A stretch of 64,000 nucleotides of DNA from Porphyrobacter sp. AAP60. GTDB taxonomy: Bacteria > Pseudomonadota > Alphaproteobacteria > Sphingomonadales > Sphingomonadaceae. Positions 19,140 to 27,942 of this stretch are shown one piece after another. Positions within the stretch are counted from its first letter, which is position 1. The number at the start of each line of letters is the position of its first letter. The notes below the pieces were generated by a model. It made no database searches, was not told the DNA's origin, and saw only the letters and a list, made by a program, of their open reading frames with translations. The DNA is taken from contig NZ_LJHV01000023.1 in assembly GCF_001296025.1 (NCBI RefSeq), positions 1-64,000 of the forward strand, read 5' to 3'. A program made the position numbers and the translations under genes.

Positions 19140-19276
19140 CCGTACACGTGCAGCCTCTGGCGAGGACTTCTCGTGAGCGCGCATAGGCAAGGATCAAGAG
19201 CGAGGCCGGCGTGCCAGCCTACGGGGTCGGGACCCTCGTAAGAGGGAAAGACCTGGCGTCCAGCTTTGTCCGGAAA

Positions 19277-19363
19277 TGGTGCGGTCGAGAAGACTCGAAC
19301 TTCCACGGGCTTTCGCCCACAACGACCTCAACGTTGCGCGTCTACCAATTCCGCCACGACCGC
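19277..19363 (-). tRNA. tRNA-Leu (GAG)
   Basis: The 87-base tRNA has an encoded CCA. Acceptor arms GCGGTCG and CGACCGC pair fully. The anticodon stem CAACG/CGTTG encloses loop TTGAGGT, giving anticodon GAG. A long variable arm (GGGCGAAAGCCC type) marks a class II tRNA, and GTTCGAGTC gives the T-loop. Confidence 0.96.
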
Positions 19364-19470
19364 ACTCGGGTTTGCAGGAGCATCCAGATGGTGGCCCCTC
19401 GGTAGGAGCGGGCCCCTAGCAAGGGGTTTTAGCCTGCGCAAGCTCTTTGACAGGTCACAGTGTTCGGGGC

Positions 19471-20418
19471 TTATCTGGGAGCCCAGCCCAGATCGGCGAC
19501 GGCAGCGCCGCGCGGTATGTTGGCGATGGCTTCGGTTACCGTCACAGTCTCGCCCGGGGCGAGTTGACGCTTGGCGGGAACCACCACCCAATCGCCTACT
19601 TTGCGTTCGCGTTGATCGCTGAAAACGACGAGCAGATTGGGCGCGGCCAGTGTTTCCCGCGCCGTATTGGTGATTGTGCCGCGCACCCGGAAGATGGTCT
19701 CGCCGCTGGCGAGGGTTTCCTTGCGTTGATCGGCCTTGGGAAAATCGAGTTCAAGTCCGGGCTGGCCGATTCCGAAAGTCGGACGGCTGATCGGAAGCCA
19801 ATCGGGCAACCCGTAATAATTGACCGCAGCTATGGTGCCGGTTGCCAGCGCAGCAAAGATGGCGGCAGCAAAGGTCCACATCCGGAGCGTATTGCGACGC
19901 CGGGTGAAAGGTGGCCGGTAATCGAACCGCGAGGTTTCCTCGTCATCACCGTAATCATCGGCCAACGGTGGATCGGCTGGAAAGGCTGGAGCCGGCCTGT
20001 CCTCGTCGAGAACGGCGGGGGTGTCCATCTGCGGCACCACCCGGTCTTGCTCCGAAGGCTCCCTGAGCCCGCGGCGCATGGCGCGCACGCCGACGGAGGA
20101 ATCTTCTTCGGCAGCCGGGGCAACGCCGACACCCTGCGGCGTGCGCCAGTGACTGATCGACGGGCTGGCAGGTTCCTGTTCCGGCTGAGCTTCAGGCTCG
20201 GGCGGCGGAGCAGGGGCTTCAGGTGACGGAGCAGCCGTTTCTGGCGGGGGCGCCGGTGCATCCTCAAGCGGCTGCACCAGATCCAGCGCGGGAGGGTCCT
20301 GGAACCAGCTGTGCTTGCATTTCGCGCAACGCACGGTTCGCCCTTCGCTACCGATGGCAGCTTCTGGTACCGCGTAACGCGTGTTGCAGGCTGGGCAAGC
20401 AATGATCATGTCGAACAT
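19471..20418 (-). CDS. MJ0042 zinc-ribbon/DUF3426 membrane protein
   Basis: The protein has about 315 residues. It starts with a zinc ribbon (IIACPACNTRYAVPEAAIGSEGRTVRCAKCKHSW), then a proline/glutamate-rich linker, one membrane helix (MWTFAAAIFAALATGTIAAVNYYG) and a C-terminal DUF3426 domain (RVRGTITNTARETLAAPNLLVVFSDQ). The start may be MFDMII or the Met three codons later; neither has a clear ribosome site. It is divergent from ftsE, a placement common in alphaproteobacteria. Function is unknown. Confidence 0.85.
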   Translation of the reverse strand: MFDMIIACPACNTRYAVPEAAIGSEGRTVRCAKCKHSWFQDPPALDLVQPLEDAPAPPPETAAPSPEAPAPPPEPEAQPEQEPASPSISHWRTPQGVGVAPAAEEDSSVGVRAMRRGLREPSEQDRVVPQMDTPAVLDEDRPAPAFPADPPLADDYGDDEETSRFDYRPPFTRRRNTLRMWTFAAAIFAALATGTIAAVNYYGLPDWLPISRPTFGIGQPGLELDFPKADQRKETLASGETIFRVRGTITNTARETLAAPNLLVVFSDQRERKVGDWVVVPAKRQLAPGETVTVTEAIANIPRGAAVADLGWAPR

Positions 20419-20576
20419 TGCAATAGTCAGCGCACAATGTTGCACAAGAGCACGCGATGCTTTGCAGGGCATTTGCCGCCTGTTTTCCACATTGCAACTT
20501 CCTTTTAGGCCGCATCGGGGGGTGTTATTGCGATGTTCGACTTCCCCCGGGCCTGCCCCGCTGATAGATGCGCGCG

Positions 20577-21314
20577 ATGAGTGACCGTCCCGCCGAGATC
20601 GTGAAATTCGACAATGTCGGGCTGCGATACGGCACCGACCCCGAGGTTTTGAGCAATCTCAGCTTCACGCTTTACCCCGGAAGCTTCTATTTTCTGACCG
20701 GCGCCAGCGGTGCAGGGAAGACCAGCCTGCTGAAATTGCTCTACCTTGCCCAGCGCCCTTCGCGCGGGGGCATCAGGATGTTTGGGCAGGACCTTATCAC
20801 CATGCCGCGTGATCGCCTGCCCGATCTGCGGCGGCAACTTGGGGTGGTGTTCCAGAACTTCCGGCTCGTGCCGCACCTTACCGCCTTTGATAATGTCGCC
20901 CTGCCGCTGCGGTTGGCGGGAGCGGATGAAAAGCGGGTGATCAAGGCGGTGTCCGACATGCTCGACTGGGTCGGCCTTTCGCACCGCTCCCATGCTGTCC
21001 CGGCAACGATGTCGGGTGGTGAGCAGCAACGGGTGGCGATTGCCCGCGCGGTGATTGCCCGCCCGCGCATCCTGATTGCCGACGAGCCGACCGGCAATGT
21101 CGACCCCGAAATGGCGCTGAAACTGCTGCGCCTGTTCGAAGCCCTGAACCACCGCGTCGGCACAACCGTGGTGGTGGCAACCCACGATGTCCACCTGCTC
21201 AAGAAGGTGCCGGATTCGCTGATCATGCGCCTCAACAAGGGGCAATTGTCGGACCCCACCGGTGCGCTGCGCTATCCGCCGCGGCCTTCGGCAACATCGG
21301 GAAGCGGGACATGA
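20577..21314 (+). CDS. ftsE: Cell division ATP-binding protein FtsE
   Basis: This ABC ATPase has 245 residues: Walker A TGASGAGKTSLLKLL, Q-loop VFQNFRLVPHLTAFDNVALPL, signature MSGGEQQRVAIARAV, Walker B RILIADEPTGNVDP and switch His ATHD. With FtsX it controls septal peptidoglycan hydrolases at the divisome. ATG at 20577 was preferred over one three codons upstream; both are possible. ftsX overlaps the stop codon. Confidence 0.95.
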   Translation: MSDRPAEIVKFDNVGLRYGTDPEVLSNLSFTLYPGSFYFLTGASGAGKTSLLKLLYLAQRPSRGGIRMFGQDLITMPRDRLPDLRRQLGVVFQNFRLVPHLTAFDNVALPLRLAGADEKRVIKAVSDMLDWVGLSHRSHAVPATMSGGEQQRVAIARAVIARPRILIADEPTGNVDPEMALKLLRLFEALNHRVGTTVVVATHDVHLLKKVPDSLIMRLNKGQLSDPTGALRYPPRPSATSGSGT

Positions 21315-22255
21315 ACGCGCCCCCCCTGCCCGAAGCGCCCGACGGCGACGTCGCCGGTGGCTATGCCGGCCCTGCGCATGGCAAGTCTACTGCACGGCTC
21401 TTGCCCGCGACGCGGTTTTCCGGGCCGATCCCCTGGGTGATTGCCATCTTGATGGCGCTGGTGGTGATTGCCGCTGCGGGCGGGCTGGCGCTGCGCAATC
21501 TTGCCACCAGCGCCGGATCGCAACTTTCGTCGGCCGTAACAGTGCAGGTGATCGAGCCCAATCCCGATCTGCGCCTTGCCCGCGGCGAGCAGGCAGTGCG
21601 GGTCCTGACCGGTCTCGATAGCGTGCAGGCGGTGCGGCTGGTGCCTGAGGCCGAGCTTGTCGCGTTGCTCGAACCCTGGCTTGGGGCAGGCGCTGCGAGC
21701 GGGGATGTGCCGATCCCGGCGCTGATCGATGTCGAACTGAAACAGCGTGCCGGCGCGGCAGAGATCGCGCAGATCGAAGCTGCTTTGGCCGAAACGGTTC
21801 CCGGTGCGCGGGTCGATGCGCAGTCCGACTGGTTGCGCCCGGTTTATGGCGCGCTCGCGGCGCTGCAATGGCTTGCGGTAGGACTGATCGGGCTGGTGGC
21901 GCTGGCAACGGCGGCGGCGGTGTGGCTGGCGGCGCGCAATGCCTTCGCCGGCGCGCGCGACACGGTGGAGATCATCCACCTGCTCGGCGCCACCGACCGG
22001 CAGATTGCGGCTGTGTTCCTGCGCACGGTCTTGCACGAAGCAGCCTTCGGAGCACTGGTCGGCGCAGCCATGGGCGCGGGCGCGGTGTGGCTGCTGGGCC
22101 AGCAATTTGCGGCGCTGGATAGCGGGATGACAAGCGGGGGCGGGCTTGCGCTTGCCGATTGGCTTGTAATTGCCGCTGTACCGCTGGCCGGTGTGCTGCT
22201 GGCACTGCTCACCGCGCGGATCACCATTGCGCTTGCCCTGCGAGACATGCTTTAG
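21311..22255 (+). CDS. ftsX: Cell division protein FtsX
   Basis: The permease-like protein has 314 residues. A cytoplasmic N-terminus is followed by helix 1 (PWVIAILMALVVIAAAGGLAL), a periplasmic domain, and three C-terminal helices (LAVGLIGLVALATAAAVWLA; AFGALVGAAMGAGAVWLLG; WLVIAAVPLAGVLLALLTARI). The block AFAGARDTVEIIHLLGATDRQIAAVF is the FtsX signature. It pairs with FtsE and overlaps it by four bases. Confidence 0.94.
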   Translation: MNAPPLPEAPDGDVAGGYAGPAHGKSTARLLPATRFSGPIPWVIAILMALVVIAAAGGLALRNLATSAGSQLSSAVTVQVIEPNPDLRLARGEQAVRVLTGLDSVQAVRLVPEAELVALLEPWLGAGAASGDVPIPALIDVELKQRAGAAEIAQIEAALAETVPGARVDAQSDWLRPVYGALAALQWLAVGLIGLVALATAAAVWLAARNAFAGARDTVEIIHLLGATDRQIAAVFLRTVLHEAAFGALVGAAMGAGAVWLLGQQFAALDSGMTSGGGLALADWLVIAAVPLAGVLLALLTARITIALALRDML

Positions 22256-22262
22256 GCCTTGG

Positions 22263-22796
22263 ATGATCCGCCGCATTCTTTCACTGATGTTTCTGGCCTG
22301 GGCGGCCGGCTTCCTGTGGTTCGCCGCCGCTTTGCCGCAACCCGCGTCCGACGCGGAAGTCACAGATGCTGTGATCGTCCCGACCGGCGGGGCAGGACGT
22401 ATCCCGCACGGGTTGGAGGTGCTGGAAAAACGCTCGGCCAAGAAAATGCTGGTGAGCGGCGTTGATCCCGAAGTGCGCCCGGCCGAATTCGCAGCCGAAT
22501 TCGGGGTCGGGCAGGATCAGATGGAATGCTGCGTGACGCTCGGTTACGCGGCGGTCGATACCCGCTCCAACGCGGCTGAAACCGCCAAGTGGGTGGCGCA
22601 GAACGAAGTGCGATCGCTCAGGCTTGTAACGACCGACTGGCACATGCGCCGCGCGGCAGGCGAGCTTGATCGCACCCTGCCCGATCACGTGCGCGTGGTT
22701 CGCGACGCTGTGCCGTCGCAGCCCGATCTTGGCACCTTGTTTCTGGAATATCACAAGTTGATCGCGAGCCGCGCGGCAGGGCTGGCAGACCTTTGA
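22263..22796 (+). CDS. YdcF-like DUF218 protein
   Basis: The protein has 177 residues. An N-terminal membrane helix (RILSLMFLAWAAGFLWFAAAL) is followed by a DUF218 domain with DAVIVPTGGAGRIPHGLEVL, DTRSNAAETAKWV and LVTTDWHMRRAAGEL. Such proteins are linked to envelope or vancomycin-sensitivity phenotypes, but the reaction is unknown. It lies seven bases after ftsX and overlaps plsC, as in many alphaproteobacterial ftsEX operons. Confidence 0.85.
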   Translation: MIRRILSLMFLAWAAGFLWFAAALPQPASDAEVTDAVIVPTGGAGRIPHGLEVLEKRSAKKMLVSGVDPEVRPAEFAAEFGVGQDQMECCVTLGYAAVDTRSNAAETAKWVAQNEVRSLRLVTTDWHMRRAAGELDRTLPDHVRVVRDAVPSQPDLGTLFLEYHKLIASRAAGLADL

Positions 22797-23485
22797 ACTG
22801 GTTGATCGCGGCGCTGCGCTCGTTCGTCTTTTACACATTGTTCTACGGCGTTTCGGCGCTGCTGGTGGTGGCCTCGGTTGTCGCAGTCATCGCCCGCAAG
22901 GCATGGCTTCGCCCGGTGGTGGCGACGTGGGGCGACTGGCACTTGTGGTGCGTGCGCCACCTGCTCGGCATCGAGGTGGTGCTTGATGGCACCCTGCCCC
23001 AGGGCCCGGTGCTGATTGCAGTCAAACACGAGGCCTTCTTCGAGGCGATTGATACCCCGCGCCTGTTCACCGACCCGGCGGTGTTCGCCAAGCAGGAGCT
23101 GTTCCGCATCCCGGGCTGGGGTCATTCGGCGCTGGTTTATGGCCTGATTCCGGTGGCGCGGGAGGAAGGGGCCAAGACGCTGCGGGCGATGCTGGCGGTG
23201 GCCAAACAGCGTGTGGCCGAGGGGCGCCCGCTGGTGATCTTCCCCGAAGGCACGCGGGTCGCGCACGGCACGCAGCCGGGATTGCAGGCAGGGTTCGCCG
23301 GGCTTTACAAGCTGCTGAAGCTGCCGGTGGTGCCCATCGCTGTGGATAGCGGCGCGACCTATCACCATGTGGTCAAGCGCCCGGGCCGGATCACTTACAA
23401 GATCGGTGAGGCGATCCCCGCAGGCCTGCCCCGCGACGAGGTCGAAGCGCGGGTCCACGCGGCGATCAATGCGCTGAACCCGTAG
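22793..23485 (+). CDS. plsC: 1-acyl-sn-glycerol-3-phosphate acyltransferase
   Basis: This enzyme transfers an acyl chain to lysophosphatidic acid in phospholipid synthesis at the inner membrane. In the 230-residue protein, a first membrane helix (LRSFVFYTLFYGVSALLVVASVVAVIA) precedes the block KHEAFFEA, a variant of HxxxxD with Glu in the last position, and FPEGTRVA. The TTG start overlaps the DUF218 stop. Last gene of the ftsEX operon. Confidence 0.88.
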   Translation: MNWLIAALRSFVFYTLFYGVSALLVVASVVAVIARKAWLRPVVATWGDWHLWCVRHLLGIEVVLDGTLPQGPVLIAVKHEAFFEAIDTPRLFTDPAVFAKQELFRIPGWGHSALVYGLIPVAREEGAKTLRAMLAVAKQRVAEGRPLVIFPEGTRVAHGTQPGLQAGFAGLYKLLKLPVVPIAVDSGATYHHVVKRPGRITYKIGEAIPAGLPRDEVEARVHAAINALNP

Positions 23486-23492
23486 GCGATGG

Positions 23493-23520
23493 CCGCAATG
23501 TTTCACGTGAAACATTGCGG
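23493..23520. other. parS-type centromere site (28-bp perfect palindrome)
   Basis: The core TGTTTCACGTGAAACA (23499-23514) equals the widely conserved parS consensus bound by ParB. The palindrome extends perfectly to 28 bases here. parS sites lie near the replication origin in most bacteria, so this marks an origin-proximal region. A second copy is at 60305-60328. Confidence 0.92.
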
Positions 23521-23538
23521 CACCGGATGGGGACGGCA

Positions 23539-23600
23539 GGGTCTAGACGCGGGCAAGAGACGGTCAAGACGGGGTCAAGACGGGGCAAGCGGCGGTCGGG
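23539..23600 (+). repeat. 11-bp phased GGGTC-type repeat array beside parS (array B)
   Basis: Six units of the type GGGTCTAG, GGGCAAG, GGTCAAG, GGGGTCAAG, GGGGCAAG, CGGTCGG follow one another. Their reference C lies at 23543, 23554, 23565, 23576, 23586 and 23597, so spacing is 11, 11, 11, 10 and 11 bases, close to one DNA turn. The array starts 18 bases after the parS palindrome. No coding potential is evident. Rest of the 23486-23742 gap: nothing further recognised. Confidence 0.7.
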
Positions 23601-23742
23601 GCGCGGCTGCTTTCAGGCAAGCAGAGGCGCTTGCGGGATGGCGGGCTGTGAGTGGTAAAGCGAATGGCGGATTTAGCCACCAAGCGGCAAAGGCTGACCC
23701 ATTGGCCGGCGCCTATCGCAGAACTGCAATAGCTGCGTGCGC

Positions 23743-25827
23743 TCAGCTGGCCTTTCTGGGCCGGGGGTATCGGTTCTGCAGCGCGGCAAAGGCGGGAAGT
23801 GCCATCAACCCCGGCTGAAGGCAGCCGTCACCCGGCTGACAGCTTTCGTCCGCCAGCCACGCTTGCAGCTTCACGATGTCCATCGGCCGTCCCAATGCAT
23901 ACCCCTGCGCCAGGGTGCATCCCATGCGCTTGAGAGTGAGGCAATCTTCCATTGATTCAACCCCTTCCGCGATACATTCCACGCCTAGCGTTTCGCACAT
24001 GCTCGTAATCGCGGTTACGATCTTGCCTACGCCCGGCTCTGCCAGATTACAGACGAAGCTGCGGTCGATCTTGATCTTGTCGATGGGAAGGCGGCTGAGA
24101 TAGCTCAGGCTCGAAAAGCCGGTACCGAAATCGTCAAGAGCAATCGCGACCCCCATCCTGCGCAGGCGCTCGATATGCGTAATCGCGGTCTGGTAATCCT
24201 GCATCAGCGCGGTTTCCGTGATCTCGAAGGTCATGCGTTCCGGGGCAATGCCCTGCTCCACAATCGCCGCGATAAGCATATCGATTGTGCCGGGGCTGAC
24301 GATGTCGCAGGTAGAAAGATTGAACGACAGGCCAAGGTCGCCGGGTAGCGCCGCCGCATTGGCAAGCAACTTCGCGAACAAAGTCGTGGTGATATTGCCC
24401 ATTATGTTCAGCCGCTCGGCCACTTTGATGAAGCGCGTCGGATCGACTTGGCCCACCAAGGCGCTGTTCCAGCGCGCCAGAGCTTCGACGCCGCGCACTT
24501 TCGCCGTGTCGAGACAGATGATCGGTTGCAGTTCAACCTCGAGCTCGCTGGCAAGGTCGGCGGACAGAAGCGCGGATTCAAGCTCGGTCTCGGCGCGCAG
24601 GCGGGTTTCAAGCGCGGGCGTGAAGAAGGCATAGGCGCCGCGCCTTTCCGACTTTACATCGTAAAGCGCATAATCGGCCCGGTCGAAGACCGAGATTGCT
24701 GTTGTCCCGGCGAAGGGGAACGATGCAAAGCCGATGGAACACCCCAATGACAAACGATGTCCGTCAATCAGGAAAGGTTGATGCAGCAGGGTGATGACCT
24801 CTGACCCGATGGCTGCGGCGGTGGCATTGTCACCATCGATCAGCAGCCCGAATTCGTCACCGCCGAGCCGGGCGACCAGCAATGTGTCGCTGGCAATCGA
24901 TTGCAGCCGTTTGCCGACCTCGACCAGCAGATGATCCCCTGTCGCATGGCCGTGGATGTCATTCACCGGCTTGAAGCGATCCAGATCCAGCACCCCGACC
25001 ACAAAGCCATTCCCGGCCGCTGCGGATCGTTGAACGCGGTCTTCCAGATAAGACAGAAACAGGCGCCGGTTGGGCATACCCGTCAGCACATCGGTCATCG
25101 CAAGGCGGGCGTTTTCGACTGCGAGCCGCTCTGCCTTGCCGCGTTGCTGCGCAAGCTCGGCCCGCGATGTTATCAGCTCGGTGAAGGCTTCATGTGCGTT
25201 GAGCGAAACGCGGATCATCAATGTGGTTACCATCCCGGCGATCAACGCAACCATCAGGAACGCCTCATTGCCGCTGACGAGCTGATAGATCGCATAGGGC
25301 ACCATCGTTGTGAGATTCACCAGCAGCGCCGCCTGCGGCAGATGCATCAGGCAGAAGATGCAGCCGGTCGCGGTCATCACCAGACAAATCGCCACGCCCG
25401 CACGCTGGGTCGGATCGCCGTAAGCATCGAGCAGGAAGGAGTATGCGACATAGGATATGCAGATCGGGAGAACTGCAAGGGTGGTGCGGTGGAGCAAAGC
25501 GCGGGCTTCGGCCACGCTGATCTGATCCGGTTCGGGCAGGAACCAGATCCACCACACCATCCGGACAGTGCCAACGGCCACAAAAAGGCCCGCGACCGTT
25601 CCGATAAGCAGAAGAGGTCCGGCGCCAGCCATCAGATAAAGGCTTGCAATCGCGATGATGATCAACAGGAGATACAGCAGCGGCACCTGCCGCTTGAGGT
25701 TGGCATATTGCCCGATCAGAACGTCCGGGTCTGTCGAATAGGCCCAGCTTGATGGCTTCAGCCAATGGGCGCTCACCAGTCGTCTGGCAGCAGATGCCAC
25801 GCGCGGACGTTTTGTCTGCTCTGTCAC
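23743..25827 (-). CDS. Membrane GGDEF-EAL cyclic-di-GMP protein
   Basis: The protein has 694 residues. Six or so membrane helices occupy about residues 35-225. Then comes a GGDEF domain with intact RLGGDEFGLL (diguanylate cyclase motif) and an EAL domain with VEALARW and DDFGTGFSSLSYL (phosphodiesterase motifs). Both activities may be possible; which dominates is unknown. The GTG at 25827 was chosen because upstream codons are low-complexity Arg-rich and run into the asparaginase gene; GGAG lies 11 bases upstream. The parS at 23493 lies just past its 3' end. Confidence 0.9.
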   Translation of the reverse strand: MTEQTKRPRVASAARRLVSAHWLKPSSWAYSTDPDVLIGQYANLKRQVPLLYLLLIIIAIASLYLMAGAGPLLLIGTVAGLFVAVGTVRMVWWIWFLPEPDQISVAEARALLHRTTLAVLPICISYVAYSFLLDAYGDPTQRAGVAICLVMTATGCIFCLMHLPQAALLVNLTTMVPYAIYQLVSGNEAFLMVALIAGMVTTLMIRVSLNAHEAFTELITSRAELAQQRGKAERLAVENARLAMTDVLTGMPNRRLFLSYLEDRVQRSAAAGNGFVVGVLDLDRFKPVNDIHGHATGDHLLVEVGKRLQSIASDTLLVARLGGDEFGLLIDGDNATAAAIGSEVITLLHQPFLIDGHRLSLGCSIGFASFPFAGTTAISVFDRADYALYDVKSERRGAYAFFTPALETRLRAETELESALLSADLASELEVELQPIICLDTAKVRGVEALARWNSALVGQVDPTRFIKVAERLNIMGNITTTLFAKLLANAAALPGDLGLSFNLSTCDIVSPGTIDMLIAAIVEQGIAPERMTFEITETALMQDYQTAITHIERLRRMGVAIALDDFGTGFSSLSYLSRLPIDKIKIDRSFVCNLAEPGVGKIVTAITSMCETLGVECIAEGVESMEDCLTLKRMGCTLAQGYALGRPMDIVKLQAWLADESCQPGDGCLQPGLMALPAFAALQNRYPRPRKAS

Positions 25828-25990
25828 AGGCAACGAAGCTCCAGAACGCGACCCTGAATGCCTCCGTTTAGCTGAGGTGATCGAACAAGGTCTTAACGCC
25901 GAACTACTGGTTCCGACGTGATGGCGGCGCCGGGGTCGCTGCCCGAAGGGCCGCTTTTGGCGGAAAACGGGGCTGAGCTGCCGCCGTCTT

Positions 25991-26983
25991 TCAGACTTTT
26001 TCCCCGTCAAATGCCGCCTGAACCTGCGCCGCATCGGTAATCCCGTTCGCGATCAGCACCATCAGCAGCATCCGCGCCTTGGCCGGCCCAAGGGCGCGGG
26101 CGGCGACCAGGCCGAGCGCATCGTCATCCACCTCGACATTGCGGTCGACAATGCCTTCATCGACGCGGGTGGATCGCACCACCGGCACGCCTGATGCCGC
26201 CGCATTGGCCAGCGCGCCCAGCACACAGGCGGGCGCATTGCCCTGTCCCATTCCGGCCAGCACCACGCCTTTGCAGCCGATGCCGAGCAGCGCCTTGACC
26301 GGCTGTTCGTCCATCCCCGCCCCCGCGGTCAGGATCGCCACGCGGGGGAGCGATTGGGGCCAGTTGAAACGCGCACTTTCGCCAACACGGTGCGCCGGGC
26401 CGAACCAGTCCAGCCCGGCGGGCGTGACGCGGGCAATGGCGCCGCGCGGGAAGCTCTTGAAGGCATCAATGCTGCTCGTCGCGGCCTTGCGGGCATCGCG
26501 CGCGGCCAGCACTGCGTCACCCATCACCAGCAATACGCCGCGCCCTGCTGCTGCAGGATCGCTCACCACCCGCACCGCATTGGCGAAATTGCGCATCCCG
26601 TCCGCCCCCACCGCATCGGCGGGCCGCATCGCGCCGACCAGCACGATGGGCTTGCCCGCAGGCAGCGTGAGATCGAGCAGGAAGCCGGTTTCCTCGGCCG
26701 TGTCGGTCCCGTGGGTGATGATCACACCTGTGATCGCAGGATCAGCCAGCGCGCCCGTGCAGGCCGCATGCAGCGCCTGCCATTCAGGCCAGCCGATGTC
26801 CTGCGAGCCGATCCGCGCCACTTCCTGCCCCGCCAGATCCGCCGCCAGCCCCAATGCGGCAAGATTGGCCAGCATCGTCTCCAGCGCCAGCCCGCCGGGC
26901 TGATAGGCCGCCGCCGTCGCGCTCGCGCCAGCACCCGCAATCGTGCCGCCGGTGCCCAGAACAAGGATGCGAGGATGTGTCAT
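25991..26983 (-). CDS. L-asparaginase
   Basis: This enzyme hydrolyses asparagine to aspartate and ammonia. In the 330-residue protein, the first catalytic block is LVLGTGGTIAGAG (Thr nucleophile) and the second is IITHGTDTAEETGFLL. No convincing signal peptide is seen, so it is probably cytoplasmic, though both type I and type II relatives share these motifs. It is followed by the GGDEF-EAL gene on the same strand after 163 bases. Confidence 0.93.
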   Translation of the reverse strand: MTHPRILVLGTGGTIAGAGASATAAAYQPGGLALETMLANLAALGLAADLAGQEVARIGSQDIGWPEWQALHAACTGALADPAITGVIITHGTDTAEETGFLLDLTLPAGKPIVLVGAMRPADAVGADGMRNFANAVRVVSDPAAAGRGVLLVMGDAVLAARDARKAATSSIDAFKSFPRGAIARVTPAGLDWFGPAHRVGESARFNWPQSLPRVAILTAGAGMDEQPVKALLGIGCKGVVLAGMGQGNAPACVLGALANAAASGVPVVRSTRVDEGIVDRNVEVDDDALGLVAARALGPAKARMLLMVLIANGITDAAQVQAAFDGEKV

Positions 26984-27033
26984 GCCCCGCCCCTAGCCGC
27001 CTGCGCCTTCTGCGGCCAGACAGGTTTGCAGCG

Positions 27034-27621
27034 TCAGCCCGTATCTTGCGCAAACTGTGCGAAAATCGCCGGAAGGCCGGGCACATCGCGCTCGGCCTTC
27101 AGCGCGGTGAGCGCTGCGGCAATATCGATTTCCAGCAGCGATACGCCCGCTTCGTACCCCGCCCCCTCCGCGCCGAGCGAACGGGCCAGCGTCAGCGCCG
27201 GGCGGTTTTCGGGCAGGATGTTGACGACAAGCTGTTCCAGCCCTTCGCGCTGGCAATCGAGCAGCAGCACGGCACACAGCAGACGCGCCAGACCGCGCCC
27301 GTGATATTCGTCGATCACAGCGACCGAGAATTCGGCAGAGTCGGAATCGTCGGCATCGCGAAAAGCGTGCACTACGCCGAGCGCGGGCATATCGGGCAGA
27401 TCGGAGCGCAGCGCGCCCCAGGCGATGTGGTTATGCCCGTCCACCGTCACCAGCGCCCGCAGCACCTGCGGCGGTGCCTCGCGCATCCCGGAGAAAAACC
27501 GCAGGTAGCGCGATTGGGGGGAGAGTTTGGCGATGCCGTCTTTCAGGCGCTGTTCGTCATCCTTGCGCACCGGGCGGATGCACACCGGGGTGCCATCGTT
27601 AAGCTGGGTCTGGATGATCAT
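27034..27621 (-). CDS. GNAT family N-acetyltransferase
   Basis: The protein has 195 residues. The start MIIQTQLNDG follows a GGAAGG ribosome site. The GNAT fold shows RPVRKDDEQRLKDGIAKLSPQSRYLRFF near the start and the acetyl-CoA loop YHGRGLARLLCAVLLL. The N-terminal pattern resembles the acetyltransferase domain found fused to acyl-CoA synthetases in lysine acetylation, but here it is free-standing. The substrate is unknown. It lies 50 bases upstream of the asparaginase gene. Confidence 0.82.
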   Translation of the reverse strand: MIIQTQLNDGTPVCIRPVRKDDEQRLKDGIAKLSPQSRYLRFFSGMREAPPQVLRALVTVDGHNHIAWGALRSDLPDMPALGVVHAFRDADDSDSAEFSVAVIDEYHGRGLARLLCAVLLLDCQREGLEQLVVNILPENRPALTLARSLGAEGAGYEAGVSLLEIDIAAALTALKAERDVPGLPAIFAQFAQDTG

Positions 27622-27760
27622 GGCGCTGCCTTCCGGTGCCGGAGTTGCATCCGCCGATACCAGATTCGCCGGGCGCTCGCATCCTGCATCCCGGCGCATC
27701 GGCACAATGGATGCTTGACCCCCGCCCAATCGCCGCTAAATCCGCCCACACCACGCCGTG

Positions 27761-27836
27761 GGGCGGTTAGCTCAGTTGGTAGAGCATCTCGTTTACACCG
27801 AGAGGGTCAGCGGTTCGAGCCCGTTACCGCCCACCA
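27761..27836 (+). tRNA. tRNA-Val (TAC)
   Basis: The 76-base tRNA has encoded CCA. Acceptor arms GGGCGGT/ACCGCCC pair fully. Anticodon stem TCTCG/CGAGA encloses loop TTTACAC, giving anticodon TAC. D-loop AGCTCAGTTGGTAGAGC and T-loop GGTTCGAGCC are standard. Confidence 0.97.
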
Positions 27837-27942
27837 CGCGCACGTTGCAGCGCAACAGTTCCGGCCCCATTTGATCAGGCGCACATCGCCCGCAAAGCAG
27901 GCATGATGGCGCGTGACTGACCAACCGACAGGGAGAACAGCG

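Noticed and set aside
23493..23520. parS palindrome as an intrinsic terminator for plsC
   Set aside because: Although palindromic and just after plsC, the core equals the ParB site and no T-tract follows.
25828..26034. Longer N-terminus of the GGDEF-EAL protein
   Set aside because: The upstream codons are Arg-rich low complexity and overlap the end of the asparaginase gene; the GTG at 25827 is more sensible.
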